DNA of 64,000 bases from Chlorobiota bacterium (lineage in GTDB: Bacteria; Bacteroidota; Ignavibacteria; Kapaibacteriales; UBA961). Below, in pieces: positions 17,192-25,362 of this stretch (the stretch's first letter is position 1; each line of letters starts with the position of its first letter). The position numbers and the translations under genes are program-made. The stretch is taken from NCBI GenBank assembly GCA_014191195.1, contig BJGZ01000003.1, positions 1 to 64,000 of the forward strand. Reading direction: 5' to 3'. Under the pieces are notes generated by a model. The model had not been told where the DNA came from. It worked only from the letters and a program-made list of their open reading frames with translations, and searched no databases.

Positions 17192-17206
17192 TTGGTATAG
17201 TACCAA
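17192..17206. promoter_or_regulatory. Short perfect palindrome in the rho upstream region
   Basis: TTGGTA-TAG-TACCAA is a 6-bp perfect inverted repeat with a 3-base centre. It lies about 136 bases upstream of the rho start, in the 219-base gap between rho and the VWA/OmpA lipoprotein gene. It may be an operator or a leader hairpin. No U-tract follows on either strand, so it is not a standard terminator. Confidence 0.3.
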
Positions 17207-17275
17207 AAACAGCTGCTTGCGATGCAAATATGAATGATATATTTCACATAAAAAAATAAAATATTTTGTAATTGT

Positions 17276-19072
17276 TTAATCTTCAGGAATTAAATCAAAA
17301 TTAACAGACTTTTTAAGTGCAGAAATCGCTTCATTCATTTGGCTTTGAGATGAGTATCCCCAAAGAAGGATTTGATAATAAGAAATACCATTATGAATTC
17401 TTCTATCAAAATAAGACATGATTTTCTTCTTTTCCCATTTCTCTATCATTGATAAAGCTTCTTGTTCTGTATTAACTTTTTCAGCTCTTATTTCATAGGG
17501 TAATAATGAAGGGTCTATCCATCTACATTCTACTCTGCGATTCATGATAGTTTGATAATATTGATTCTCGACTGGATAAATTGGTTTAATATTACTTAGG
17601 CCTCGTATTCTTATTTGATTTGGATCAACACCTGTCATTATTAAGTATTTTCTTATCGAACTTGCCCTTTGTAATGCTAATGCTAATGCATCATCATTAG
17701 ACTCTAGTAATGATGAATAGCCAATCAATTCAATAATCTTTGTTGGATTCAATTTTAAAAGAAAAGATAGATTTTGCAAATGCACATAGAAAGAGGTGTC
17801 AATAGAAGTATTTGAATCATAAAATAAGTTGACAATCTTATATCTAGATAATTTTGAATTTTCATCTACATTACTCAGTACTTTTAGCGATAACACAGTA
17901 TCATTCAAAGGTATTTGTACAGATATGTGGAACGATTCTCTACTTTTAAGAATAGAATCAGCAATCAATATCTCGTAAAATGTACCTTTATTGATTCTCA
18001 TTAAAGAAATGAGTGAAGAAACACATGTATTGGTATCAGAAGAAGATAGATCTAAAAAAGAACCTCCAGACTTAGAAGCCAAATATTTCAATGAATAATT
18101 GTCTAAAACCTCATTATTTATATTACATACATGAATCGATATATTTCGTTTTTGTGCATTTTTTACAACAGATTCAGCATCATGAATATAAGATCCATTA
18201 TCTGGGCCACTTGTCAAAACAATGATATCAGCATCATCAGCTATATTTTTATTCTTTAGAATAGAATCAATTACATTATAAATACATCTGATTCCTTCTG
18301 GTTTATATCCTTGATAAGCATTAATTGCACTTAATAGATCATATTTATTTCTTAGAATTTGTTGTGAAACTATTGATGTATTAAATCGTATAAAATGGAG
18401 TGAATCAATATCATTTATCTTATTAATTGCTTGATATAGATAGGTATTAATGATTGATTGATTATTCATCATTTCTATAGATTGGTCTAATGCTATAATA
18501 ATGGAAGATTGTTTCGAAAGACGAACTTCGGGTTTTACTTTGAAGCTGGCATTTATCGTAGAATCTTCATTATGAGAAGAAATTGATGTTTCAAGCATCT
18601 TGTCATTAAGTATTGTGCCTTGATTATTATGTATTGAGAATACATATTTATGATGAGAAGAATCAAATTGAACAAACCTTTTATGTACTAAACGCAATGA
18701 TTGTGATAATGAATTATTAATAGATAATAGATTATTGTTAGAAGTATTTTGAGGATATGAATCTTTAGTATTATCAACATAAATTGTTCTTAATTGAACT
18801 ACGGAGTCATTCTTTCCCTTATACGCTATTATTTTATATGTTGTATTTTGCAAAGGTAGTAAAACAGTAGAATCTATTGCTTTATAAGCAGTTAAATCCC
18901 CATCAATTTTAACTGAATCTGCATTTTCAAATTGCCATGATAATTTTGCTTTTGAACCCTTAGTGATATCTGTTTCACCAGATATTTGCCTTAAAGTGAG
19001 TTGTTTTGTGGATGTACAACCCCATTGACATAGTATTAAGATAATTAAGAAACAATAGCGCATTTGGAACAT
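17276..19072 (-). CDS. Lipoprotein with degenerate VWA domain, OmpA-like domain and C-terminal SPOR-like domain
   Basis: This 598-residue exported lipoprotein has a hydrophobic leader and a lipobox ending LCQWGC (Cys at about 19; Met4 at 19063 is an alternative start). An Ig-like part (about 25-100) precedes a VWA-like domain at about 185-355 (SSIIIALDQS, ADIIVLTSGPDN, GGSFLDLSS). Its MIDAS residues are not canonical. An OmpA-like module follows at about 420-520 (PTKIIELIGYSS, LQRASSIRKYL, NRRVECRW). The last 60 residues look like a SPOR domain (KKIMSYFDRRIHNGISYYQILLWGYS), which in other proteins binds denuded peptidoglycan. It is probably an outer-membrane lipoprotein facing the periplasm. 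It follows the suf operon by about 50 bases but is not obviously related to it. Confidence 0.72.
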   Translation of the reverse strand: MFQMRYCFLIILILCQWGCTSTKQLTLRQISGETDITKGSKAKLSWQFENADSVKIDGDLTAYKAIDSTVLLPLQNTTYKIIAYKGKNDSVVQLRTIYVDNTKDSYPQNTSNNNLLSINNSLSQSLRLVHKRFVQFDSSHHKYVFSIHNNQGTILNDKMLETSISSHNEDSTINASFKVKPEVRLSKQSSIIIALDQSIEMMNNQSIINTYLYQAINKINDIDSLHFIRFNTSIVSQQILRNKYDLLSAINAYQGYKPEGIRCIYNVIDSILKNKNIADDADIIVLTSGPDNGSYIHDAESVVKNAQKRNISIHVCNINNEVLDNYSLKYLASKSGGSFLDLSSSDTNTCVSSLISLMRINKGTFYEILIADSILKSRESFHISVQIPLNDTVLSLKVLSNVDENSKLSRYKIVNLFYDSNTSIDTSFYVHLQNLSFLLKLNPTKIIELIGYSSLLESNDDALALALQRASSIRKYLIMTGVDPNQIRIRGLSNIKPIYPVENQYYQTIMNRRVECRWIDPSLLPYEIRAEKVNTEQEALSMIEKWEKKKIMSYFDRRIHNGISYYQILLWGYSSQSQMNEAISALKKSVNFDLIPED

Positions 19073-19126
19073 GTGAATGTGTGTATTTTTTTACAAATTT
19101 ATAATAAATACTAAATGATTTACAGC

Positions 19127-20362
19127 TTATGCAAATAATTTTATTGCTTTTTTTACACTATGTATAAAAATATCAATTTCTTCTCTAGTATTATAGAAAG
19201 CAAATGATGCTCTGGTAGTAGCTGGCACATTAAAGAATTTCATTAATGGTTGTGCACAATGATGTCCAGCCCTAACTGCAATGCCATCGCGATCTAGTAA
19301 TGATGCCATATCATGTGGATGTATTGAATCAACAATAAAAGATATAGCACTCATTCGCTGTTTCGCATTACCTATAATTGTTATTTCTGGAATTGATTGC
19401 AATAACTCTAAAGCATATAGATAAAGAAAGTTTTCATATATATGTATACTTTCAAATGATAAAGAAGAAAAGAAAGAAATTGCAGTACCTAACCCTATAA
19501 TTCCCTCTATATTTGGTGTTCCTGCCTCGAATTTATGTGGCAAACCAGCATATGTAGATTTTTCAAATGTAACTTTATGTATCATATCGCCTCCACCTTG
19601 ATATGGTGGCATTTGATTCAAAAATTCCTCTTTTCCATAAAGAACACCAGTACCAGAAGGCCCATATATTTTATGTCCAGAAAAAACCATAAAGTCACAA
19701 TCTATTGCTTGAACATCGATAGGAATATGTTGAATGGCTTGGCATGCATCTAATACAACAGGAATATTATGCTGTCTTGCTAAGCTTATTATTTCTGAAA
19801 TAGGATTTACCGTACCAATTACATTCGACACATACACAATAGATATAATTTTTGTTTTATTACTTATTAGTTCACATAATGAATCAATCAGTAATTCACC
19901 GTTTTTATCAATAGGTATGATTTTTAAGATACATCCTTTCTTTTCACAAAGTATTTGCCATGGTAATATATTGGCATGATGCTCCATTTGAGAAATAATT
20001 ATTTCATCATCTTTTTGTATAAATGCATCTCCAAAAGAAGAGGCAATAAGATTAATTGCTTCTGTTGCTCCCTTTGTAAATATAATTTCTGATTGTTTTT
20101 TTGCATTTATAAAAGATCGAACAATCTCTCTAGTTTGTTCAAATAAGTCTGTAGACTTTTGACTTAAATAATAAACTCCCCTATGGATATTGGCATTATA
20201 ATTCTGATAAAATTGTGAAAGGGTATCTATAACAATTTGTGGTTTTTGTGTAGTTGATGCATTATCTAGAAATATTAATGGTTTATCATATACCGAAGTA
20301 TGCAAAATTGGAAAATGATCTCTCCATTGATTAACCAGATGTAGATATTTGTCTTCTATCAT
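19127..20362 (-). CDS. sufS: SufS-type cysteine desulfurase
   Basis: SufS is the PLP enzyme that takes sulfur from cysteine for Fe-S cluster assembly. The 411-residue protein shows FLDNASTTQKP near the N-terminus, ATEAINLIA, and the PLP lysine in FSGHKIYGPSG. The active-site Cys persulfide carrier is in RAGHHCAQPL at about residue 362. These are group II (SufS/CsdA) features. The start codon overlaps the sufD stop by four bases (ATGA). It is the last gene of the regulator-sufB-C-D-S operon. No sufE or sufU gene, the usual sulfur acceptor, lies next to it. Confidence 0.96.
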   Translation of the reverse strand: MIEDKYLHLVNQWRDHFPILHTSVYDKPLIFLDNASTTQKPQIVIDTLSQFYQNYNANIHRGVYYLSQKSTDLFEQTREIVRSFINAKKQSEIIFTKGATEAINLIASSFGDAFIQKDDEIIISQMEHHANILPWQILCEKKGCILKIIPIDKNGELLIDSLCELISNKTKIISIVYVSNVIGTVNPISEIISLARQHNIPVVLDACQAIQHIPIDVQAIDCDFMVFSGHKIYGPSGTGVLYGKEEFLNQMPPYQGGGDMIHKVTFEKSTYAGLPHKFEAGTPNIEGIIGLGTAISFFSSLSFESIHIYENFLYLYALELLQSIPEITIIGNAKQRMSAISFIVDSIHPHDMASLLDRDGIAVRAGHHCAQPLMKFFNVPATTRASFAFYNTREEIDIFIHSVKKAIKLFA

Positions 20363-21615
20363 AAACGTGTTAGATAATGTGAAATAAGCACATCAATACT
20401 CTCTTTTAGATCTTCATTTGGTATATCATCAATAATTTCATTCATAAAAGCTTTCATCAATAAAGTTTTAGCTATGTTCTCTGGGATTCCACGAGAAATT
20501 AAATAGAAAAGTTGATCGCTATCTAAAGCACCAGAAGTAGCACCATGACTGCATTTAACATCATCAGCAAATATTTCTAATTGAGGTTTTGTATTTAATG
20601 TAGCATTATCTGATAATAGTAAAGATTTGTTGGATTGATAAGCATTCGTTTTTTGAGCATCTTTAAAAACAAATATCTTTCCATTAAAAACAATTGTTGA
20701 TTCATCATGTAAGATATGCTTAAACAATTCATTACTTTCACAATGCGGAGCTATATGATTAACAACTGTATGATTATCTATAAATTCATTTTTTTTAGTT
20801 AAGATAGCACCATAAATGTTTGCTTCTGCATGTTGCTCTACTAAAGATGCATTAATTTCATTTCTTGTAAATGCTGTTCCGGCATTGACAATATGAATTG
20901 TTGAAATAGCCTTTGTTTTTATGGTAGAATAATGACCATAGAAAAGATAATTTTCTTCTAGTGAAGTTTGATTAACTGTATAATCAATTGAACTATTTGG
21001 ATGAACATCTAACTCTATGATTTCATTGATAATATGATGTTTACCATGTATAGTATATGATTCTAATAATTCTACTTTGGCGTTTTCTTGGACACTGATA
21101 AACAATCTAGGATTACACAATAATGGCTGACTGTCATGTGAATTTCCAATGAAATGATGTATCTGAATTGATATATCTTCACCTGGATGACAATTCACAT
21201 GAATTCCATGATTAAACAGAGAGGTATTGATGTCTACAAATGGATTATCTTTTGTATTAACTAATGTGTTGAAGCTCTCTGGTAGTGATATGTCATCCAA
21301 TACTTCTATGTCTACATTTTTATTTATATTTTTTGATAAAGTTGATGAATAATGACCATTTAAGAATACTATAGCTGAAATTTTGGAATCAACTTTCATG
21401 GTATTATGTAATGGCAATTCAGCAAGTTGAAATGACGTATGTATGTGTTTATATAGATTTATATATTTCCAATCTTCTTTTGTAGGGTTTGGTATTCCTT
21501 TTTTAATAGCAGATTTCTGGGCACTTTGTTTAATCGTGCTTAATGGTTTATCAGAAAGCTTTTCTGCACTAAAAAGAGAAGAGTTTAATAAATCAGATAA
21601 TAAATATGTATTCAT
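20359..21615 (-). CDS. sufD: Fe-S cluster assembly protein SufD
   Basis: The 418-residue protein is the SufD partner in the SufBC2D scaffold complex. The C-terminal right-handed beta-helix region is recognisable by VNHIAPHCESNELFKHILHDESTIVFNGKIFV and the DDVKCSHGATSGALD motif, both conserved in the SufB/D family. The sequence then ends with the helical C-terminus. The N-terminal 60 residues include the PTKEDWKYINL segment common in SufD. Its gene lies 35 bases after sufC, overlapping sufS at the other end. The complex acts in the cytoplasm. Confidence 0.95.
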   Translation of the reverse strand: MNTYLLSDLLNSSLFSAEKLSDKPLSTIKQSAQKSAIKKGIPNPTKEDWKYINLYKHIHTSFQLAELPLHNTMKVDSKISAIVFLNGHYSSTLSKNINKNVDIEVLDDISLPESFNTLVNTKDNPFVDINTSLFNHGIHVNCHPGEDISIQIHHFIGNSHDSQPLLCNPRLFISVQENAKVELLESYTIHGKHHIINEIIELDVHPNSSIDYTVNQTSLEENYLFYGHYSTIKTKAISTIHIVNAGTAFTRNEINASLVEQHAEANIYGAILTKKNEFIDNHTVVNHIAPHCESNELFKHILHDESTIVFNGKIFVFKDAQKTNAYQSNKSLLLSDNATLNTKPQLEIFADDVKCSHGATSGALDSDQLFYLISRGIPENIAKTLLMKAFMNEIIDDIPNEDLKESIDVLISHYLTRL

Positions 21616-21650
21616 GATATGATAATATATTCAGTAAATAAAAGGAATGT

Positions 21651-22406
21651 TTAGGCTAATGATAAATCTTCTTTAATCCAATCATAACCTCTAGACTCAA
21701 GTTCAAGTGCTAAGTTTTTATCACCTGATTTTACAATTTTTCCTTTATACAATACATGTACATAGTCAGGAATAATATAATCTAATAATCTTTGATAATG
21801 AGTTATAAGAATTGTTGCATTATCTTTTGTTTTTAATGTATTCACTCCATGAGAAACAATCTTTAGAGCATCTATATCTAAACCAGAATCAGTTTCATCT
21901 AATATTGATAGCTTGGGTTCTAACATCGCCAACTGGAAAATCTCATTTCTCTTTTTTTCTCCACCAGAAAAACCTTCATTTAAAGATCTTTGAATAAAAG
22001 AAATATCGATATCAACTAATTTTGCCTTTTCTTTCATAAAAGATAAAAAATCCATGGCATCAAGTGTTTCTTCGCCTCTATATTTTTTAATCTCATTCAA
22101 TGCAGTTTTAAGAAAATTTGCTGTTGATACACCAGGTATTTCAACTGGATATTGAAAGGCAAGGAATAACCCTTCAGCTGCTCTATGTTCGGGCTTCATA
22201 TCTAAAAGATTCTTACCTAAAAATTCAATAGAACCTTGAGTAATCTCATAATCTTCTTTTCCAGCTAAAACAGATGCTAATGTTGATTTGCCAGATCCAT
22301 TTGGACCCATTATAGCATGTATTTCGCCTGGATTCACCTGCAAATTAATTCCTTTAAGAATTTCAGTATCATTGATTGATGCGTGTAAGTTGTTTATTTT
22401 CAACAT
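21651..22406 (-). CDS. sufC: Fe-S assembly ATPase SufC
   Basis: SufC is the ABC-type ATPase of the SufBC2D complex. The 251-residue protein has Walker [13 protein letters not shown] at about residue 34, the Q-loop region, and the ABC signature [10 protein letters not shown] at about residue 147. A Walker [15 protein letters not shown] follows, then the [11 protein letters not shown] switch segment. The sequence of the signature and the DETDSGLD are characteristic of SufC rather than of transport ABC proteins. The gene lies between sufB (33 bases) and sufD (35 bases) on the minus strand. Confidence 0.97.
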   Translation of the reverse strand: MLKINNLHASINDTEILKGINLQVNPGEIHAIMGPNGSGKSTLASVLAGKEDYEITQGSIEFLGKNLLDMKPEHRAAEGLFLAFQYPVEIPGVSTANFLKTALNEIKKYRGEETLDAMDFLSFMKEKAKLVDIDISFIQRSLNEGFSGGEKKRNEIFQLAMLEPKLSILDETDSGLDIDALKIVSHGVNTLKTKDNATILITHYQRLLDYIIPDYVHVLYKGKIVKSGDKNLALELESRGYDWIKEDLSLA

Positions 22407-22439
22407 AATAATATATTTAATAAAAATTGATAATTTAAT

Positions 22440-23885
22440 TTAGCCAACACTACCCTCTAAACTTACCGCAAGAAGTCTTTGTGCTTCTACGGCAAATTCC
22501 ATTGGTAATTGATTCATAACTTCTTTGCAATATCCATTCACAATTAATCCTACAGCTTCTTCTGTAGATATTCCTCTTTGATTGCAATAAAATAATATAT
22601 CCTCTCCAATTTTGGATGTTGTAGCTTCATGTTCTACAACCGAAGATGAATTGTGTATTTCTAAATATGGAAATGTATGTGCACCACAAGTATCACCTAT
22701 CAATAAAGAATCACATTGAGAATAATTTCTTGCATTCTGAGCTTTTTTATGAACTTGAACCAATCCTCTATAACTATTTTGTGATACACCAGCAGAGATT
22801 CCTTTTGAAACGATTCTACTTCTAGTATTTTTACCTAAATGAATCATCTTTGTGCCTGTATCTGCTTGTTGATGATTATTTGTGACAGCTACCGAATAAA
22901 ATTCACCGATTGAATCATCGCCTTTCAATATGACAGAAGGATATTTCCATGTAATAGCTGAACCGGTTTCTACCTGTGTCCACGATATTTTTGATTTATA
23001 TCCAGCACATAATCCCCTTTTGGTAACAAAATTATAAATACCACCTTTGCCATCCTTATCACCTGGGTACCAATTTTGGACAGTAGCATATTTTACTTCA
23101 GCTTTTTCCATAGCTACTATTTCAACAACTGCTGCATGTAATTGATTTTCATCTCTCATAGGCGCAGTACAACCTTCTAAATAGCTTACATAACTTCCTT
23201 CATCAGCTACTATTAATGTTCTTTCAAATTGCCCTGTATTCTTAGCATTAATTCTAAAATAGGTTGATAACTCCATTGGACAACGTGTTCCTTTGGGTAT
23301 ATAACAGAATGATCCATCGCTAAAAACGGCTGAATTTAAAGCTGTATAGTAGTTATCTCCCACTGGAACTACAGATCCAAGATATTTACGAACTAAATCA
23401 GGATATTCTTGAATTGCATCACTCATAGAACAAAATATTACACCAATAGATAATAACTTTTCTCTAAAAGTTGTGGCAACAGATACACTATCTAATACTG
23501 CATCTACTGCTATGCCACTTAATCTTTCTTGTTCAACTAAAGATATTCCTAGTTTTTCAAATGTCTTTCTTAGTTCTGGATCTATCTCATCTAAAGATTT
23601 TGGTGCCTCTTTTTTCTTTGGCTCTGCATAATAACTTATCTCATTAAAATCTATAGCGGGATATGTTACATTCGACCATTGAGGTTCTTTTAATGATAGC
23701 CAATAATGATATGCTTTTAATCTCCATTCTAACATCCATAATGGTTCATTCTTTTTAGCAGAAATCATTCTAACAATTTCTTCATTTAATCCGATTGGGG
23801 CAATCTCTTGATCTATATCTGAAATAAATCCATATCTATATTCTCCAGTTACTATATCATCAACTACCTGCATTCCATTATCCAT
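22440..23885 (-). CDS. sufB: Fe-S cluster assembly scaffold protein SufB
   Basis: SufB is the scaffold on which Fe-S clusters are built, in complex with SufC and SufD. The 481-residue protein contains the conserved N-terminal helical part ([17 protein letters not shown]). The [21 protein letters not shown] segment and the C-terminal [21 protein letters not shown] region, with the cluster and sulfur-receiving Cys, are also present. An AGG-like GGAG element lies about 10 bases before the start codon. It is the first suf gene after the Rrf2-type regulator (24-base gap), transcribed from the site at 24413-24440. Confidence 0.97.
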   Translation of the reverse strand: MDNGMQVVDDIVTGEYRYGFISDIDQEIAPIGLNEEIVRMISAKKNEPLWMLEWRLKAYHYWLSLKEPQWSNVTYPAIDFNEISYYAEPKKKEAPKSLDEIDPELRKTFEKLGISLVEQERLSGIAVDAVLDSVSVATTFREKLLSIGVIFCSMSDAIQEYPDLVRKYLGSVVPVGDNYYTALNSAVFSDGSFCYIPKGTRCPMELSTYFRINAKNTGQFERTLIVADEGSYVSYLEGCTAPMRDENQLHAAVVEIVAMEKAEVKYATVQNWYPGDKDGKGGIYNFVTKRGLCAGYKSKISWTQVETGSAITWKYPSVILKGDDSIGEFYSVAVTNNHQQADTGTKMIHLGKNTRSRIVSKGISAGVSQNSYRGLVQVHKKAQNARNYSQCDSLLIGDTCGAHTFPYLEIHNSSSVVEHEATTSKIGEDILFYCNQRGISTEEAVGLIVNGYCKEVMNQLPMEFAVEAQRLLAVSLEGSVG

Positions 23886-23909
23886 ATATTTATTTCTCCA
23901 TGAAGAATC

Positions 23910-24374
23910 TTAAAACAGTAACTCAACTTCATATGTACGAACTTGAGGTGTATTCAATAAAAAATCTTTAATTGTGATAGATATAAATAATTCATCCATC
24001 TTTTGCTGAATAATCAACATTGGATGTCTTATTGTACAGTGATCAAATGTTTGGCATGTACAAGTACTTTCAATATTTTCATTGTGATTATGAGAACATT
24101 CAACAATATTTGTAGAATTTCTTTCTATAGATCGAATTACTTTATCAAGAGTGATGGATTCTGGTTTTTCTTGTAAAATATATCCACCTTGAACTCCTTG
24201 AACAGATCGAATAATCTTAGATTTAGATAATAGGCCTAGTACTTTAGCAAGCAATTCAAATGATATTCCATGTGAATCAGAAATTTCTTTTGCGGACACT
24301 AAAGTTCCATTACTTAAAGCAATATGCTGCAATGCTAATAAAGCATATTCAGTCTTTTTTGTTAATCGTAACAT
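23910..24374 (-). CDS. Rrf2-family Fe-S-sensing transcriptional regulator of the suf operon (IscR/SufR-like)
   Basis: The 154-residue protein has an N-terminal winged helix-turn-helix (LTKKTEYALLALQHIAL, then SAKEISDSHGISFELLAKVLGLL). The wing sequence VQGVQGGYIL is typical of Rrf2 proteins. Cysteines at 93, 105, 107 and 113, with His at 97 and 117, lie in the loop where IscR ligates its [2Fe-2S] cluster (C92, C98, C104, H107 in E. coli IscR). Such regulators sense Fe-S status and repress the suf or isc operon when the cluster is present. An IscR type-1-like site overlaps the -7 promoter element in front of this gene, so it probably controls itself and sufBCDS. Confidence 0.88.
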   Translation of the reverse strand: MLRLTKKTEYALLALQHIALSNGTLVSAKEISDSHGISFELLAKVLGLLSKSKIIRSVQGVQGGYILQEKPESITLDKVIRSIERNSTNIVECSHNHNENIESTCTCQTFDHCTIRHPMLIIQQKMDELFISITIKDFLLNTPQVRTYEVELLF

Positions 24375-24412
24375 ATAACATCACCTTTTTGATAAAGGTT
24401 CATAGAATTATA

Positions 24413-24420
24413 CAAATATA
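24413..24420 (-). promoter_or_regulatory. Candidate -7 promoter element of the Rrf2-suf operon
   Basis: On the minus strand the bases read TATATTTG, an exact match to the Bacteroidota -7 consensus TAnnTTTG. It lies 39-46 bases before the Rrf2 start codon and overlaps the end of the inverted repeat at 24416-24440. I see no good -33 match at the expected spacing. Confidence 0.55.
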
Positions 24421-24440
24421 AGACTTATTTAGTCGTATAT
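24416..24440. promoter_or_regulatory. IscR type-1-like operator upstream of the Rrf2-suf operon
   Basis: The 25-bp site reads ATA-n3-GACT-n5-AGTC-n3-TAT, the exact fixed skeleton of the E. coli IscR type-1 (2Fe-2S-form) site, with an AT-only 5-base centre. The wider inverted repeat (24412-24444) matches at 11 of 14 positions per half. It overlaps the -7 element of the operon, as expected for a repressor site. Confidence 0.7.
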
Positions 24441-24620
24441 TCATAGAAAGTAATTATTACATGATAAATTCATTTTTTAAGATGATTTTCAGGGGATTGT
24501 AAAAGTATTAGGGTATAACGGAAGAGTGATGTAAAGATTATTATTCAGCATAATCTGATCTTAGTGTAGGATTATCAGTCGAAAAAACTGTCTTTATCGA
24601 TTTTTGACAACTTTTATTAT

Positions 24621-25361
24621 TTATTCATTCAAATCATAATAGATAGAATCACCGTTGTCTATATATAGATTGTTATTGTCTTGAATTACATGTAATATTC
24701 CATTATTGCCTATACTATCAACAATTGCTGATTCACCTGTATTTACAATAGTAATCTCTTTTCCAATAATGTTAAGTGCATCATGCCACAATGTATATAT
24801 ATATTGTTCATCATATTCTAGATATCCAAACAGATTACTTAGTATAGTGGATTGTAGTGATTGAATAACTACATTATAATCGTCATCTAATATCTGGGAC
24901 AATGATATTGCTTTGTCTTTAATTGTCTCATCATATTCTTGTTGAAAGACATTAAGTCCTATACCAATAATAACACTTTCAAGATGTGAGCCTATATATT
25001 CCGTTTGAATAAGAATACCAGATATTTTTTTCCAGGACATATTTTGTCGGATATAAATATCATTAGGATATTTAATTCTGATCATATCAGGAGAAAGATA
25101 TAAAAACAAAGAAGCCTGAACAGCTAATACTGAGCAGGCTTGATAATAAAAGGGCGAAATATGATTTTTAAGCATTGTTGAAGAAAGAGCAATACTTAAG
25201 TATATATTCTTATATGAATCTCCAAACCATGATTTACCATTTCTTCCAAATCCGGATTTTTGTGAATTTGAAGATATAATAACAGAATTAGAATATTTTT
25301 TAAATGCTCTTGCTATCGTATTTGTACTTGAAATAGCATCATAATGGAGTATAAGACTCAT
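24621..25361 (-). CDS. birA: Biotin-[acetyl-CoA-carboxylase] ligase
   Basis: BirA activates biotin as biotinyl-AMP and attaches it to a Lys of carboxylase carrier proteins. The 246-residue product has the ligase signature: SSTN near the N-terminus, SGFGRNGKSWFG (the biotinyl-AMP loop, usually GRGRxGRxW), IRIKYPNDIYI (the KWPND element, here KYPND) and GIGLNV. There is no N-terminal DNA-binding domain, so it is a monofunctional group I ligase rather than a bifunctional repressor. I place the start at 25361 (MSLILHYD), one base after the stop codon of the upstream TPR gene. A longer reading from 25406 would overlap that gene's C-terminus. Confidence 0.9.
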   Translation of the reverse strand: MSLILHYDAISSTNTIARAFKKYSNSVIISSNSQKSGFGRNGKSWFGDSYKNIYLSIALSSTMLKNHISPFYYQACSVLAVQASLFLYLSPDMIRIKYPNDIYIRQNMSWKKISGILIQTEYIGSHLESVIIGIGLNVFQQEYDETIKDKAISLSQILDDDYNVVIQSLQSTILSNLFGYLEYDEQYIYTLWHDALNIIGKEITIVNTGESAIVDSIGNNGILHVIQDNNNLYIDNGDSIYYDLNE

Positions 25362-25362
25362 A

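Noticed and set aside
17056-17247. 63-codon minus-strand frame between the VWA/OmpA lipoprotein and rho
   Set aside because: Composition is unlike a real protein (many Cys, His and Ile with no domain) and it overlaps the rho start; taken as a chance frame in the leader.
17176-17259. 27-codon plus-strand frame (MPNIAVGIVPKTAACDANMN...) in the rho leader region
   Set aside because: It opposes all neighbouring genes, has no Shine-Dalgarno and is too short to judge; treated as chance.
24535-24556. Inverted repeat AGATTAT / ATAATCT after birA
   Set aside because: No U-tract follows on the minus strand and the stem is all A/T except one pair, so a terminator could not be supported.
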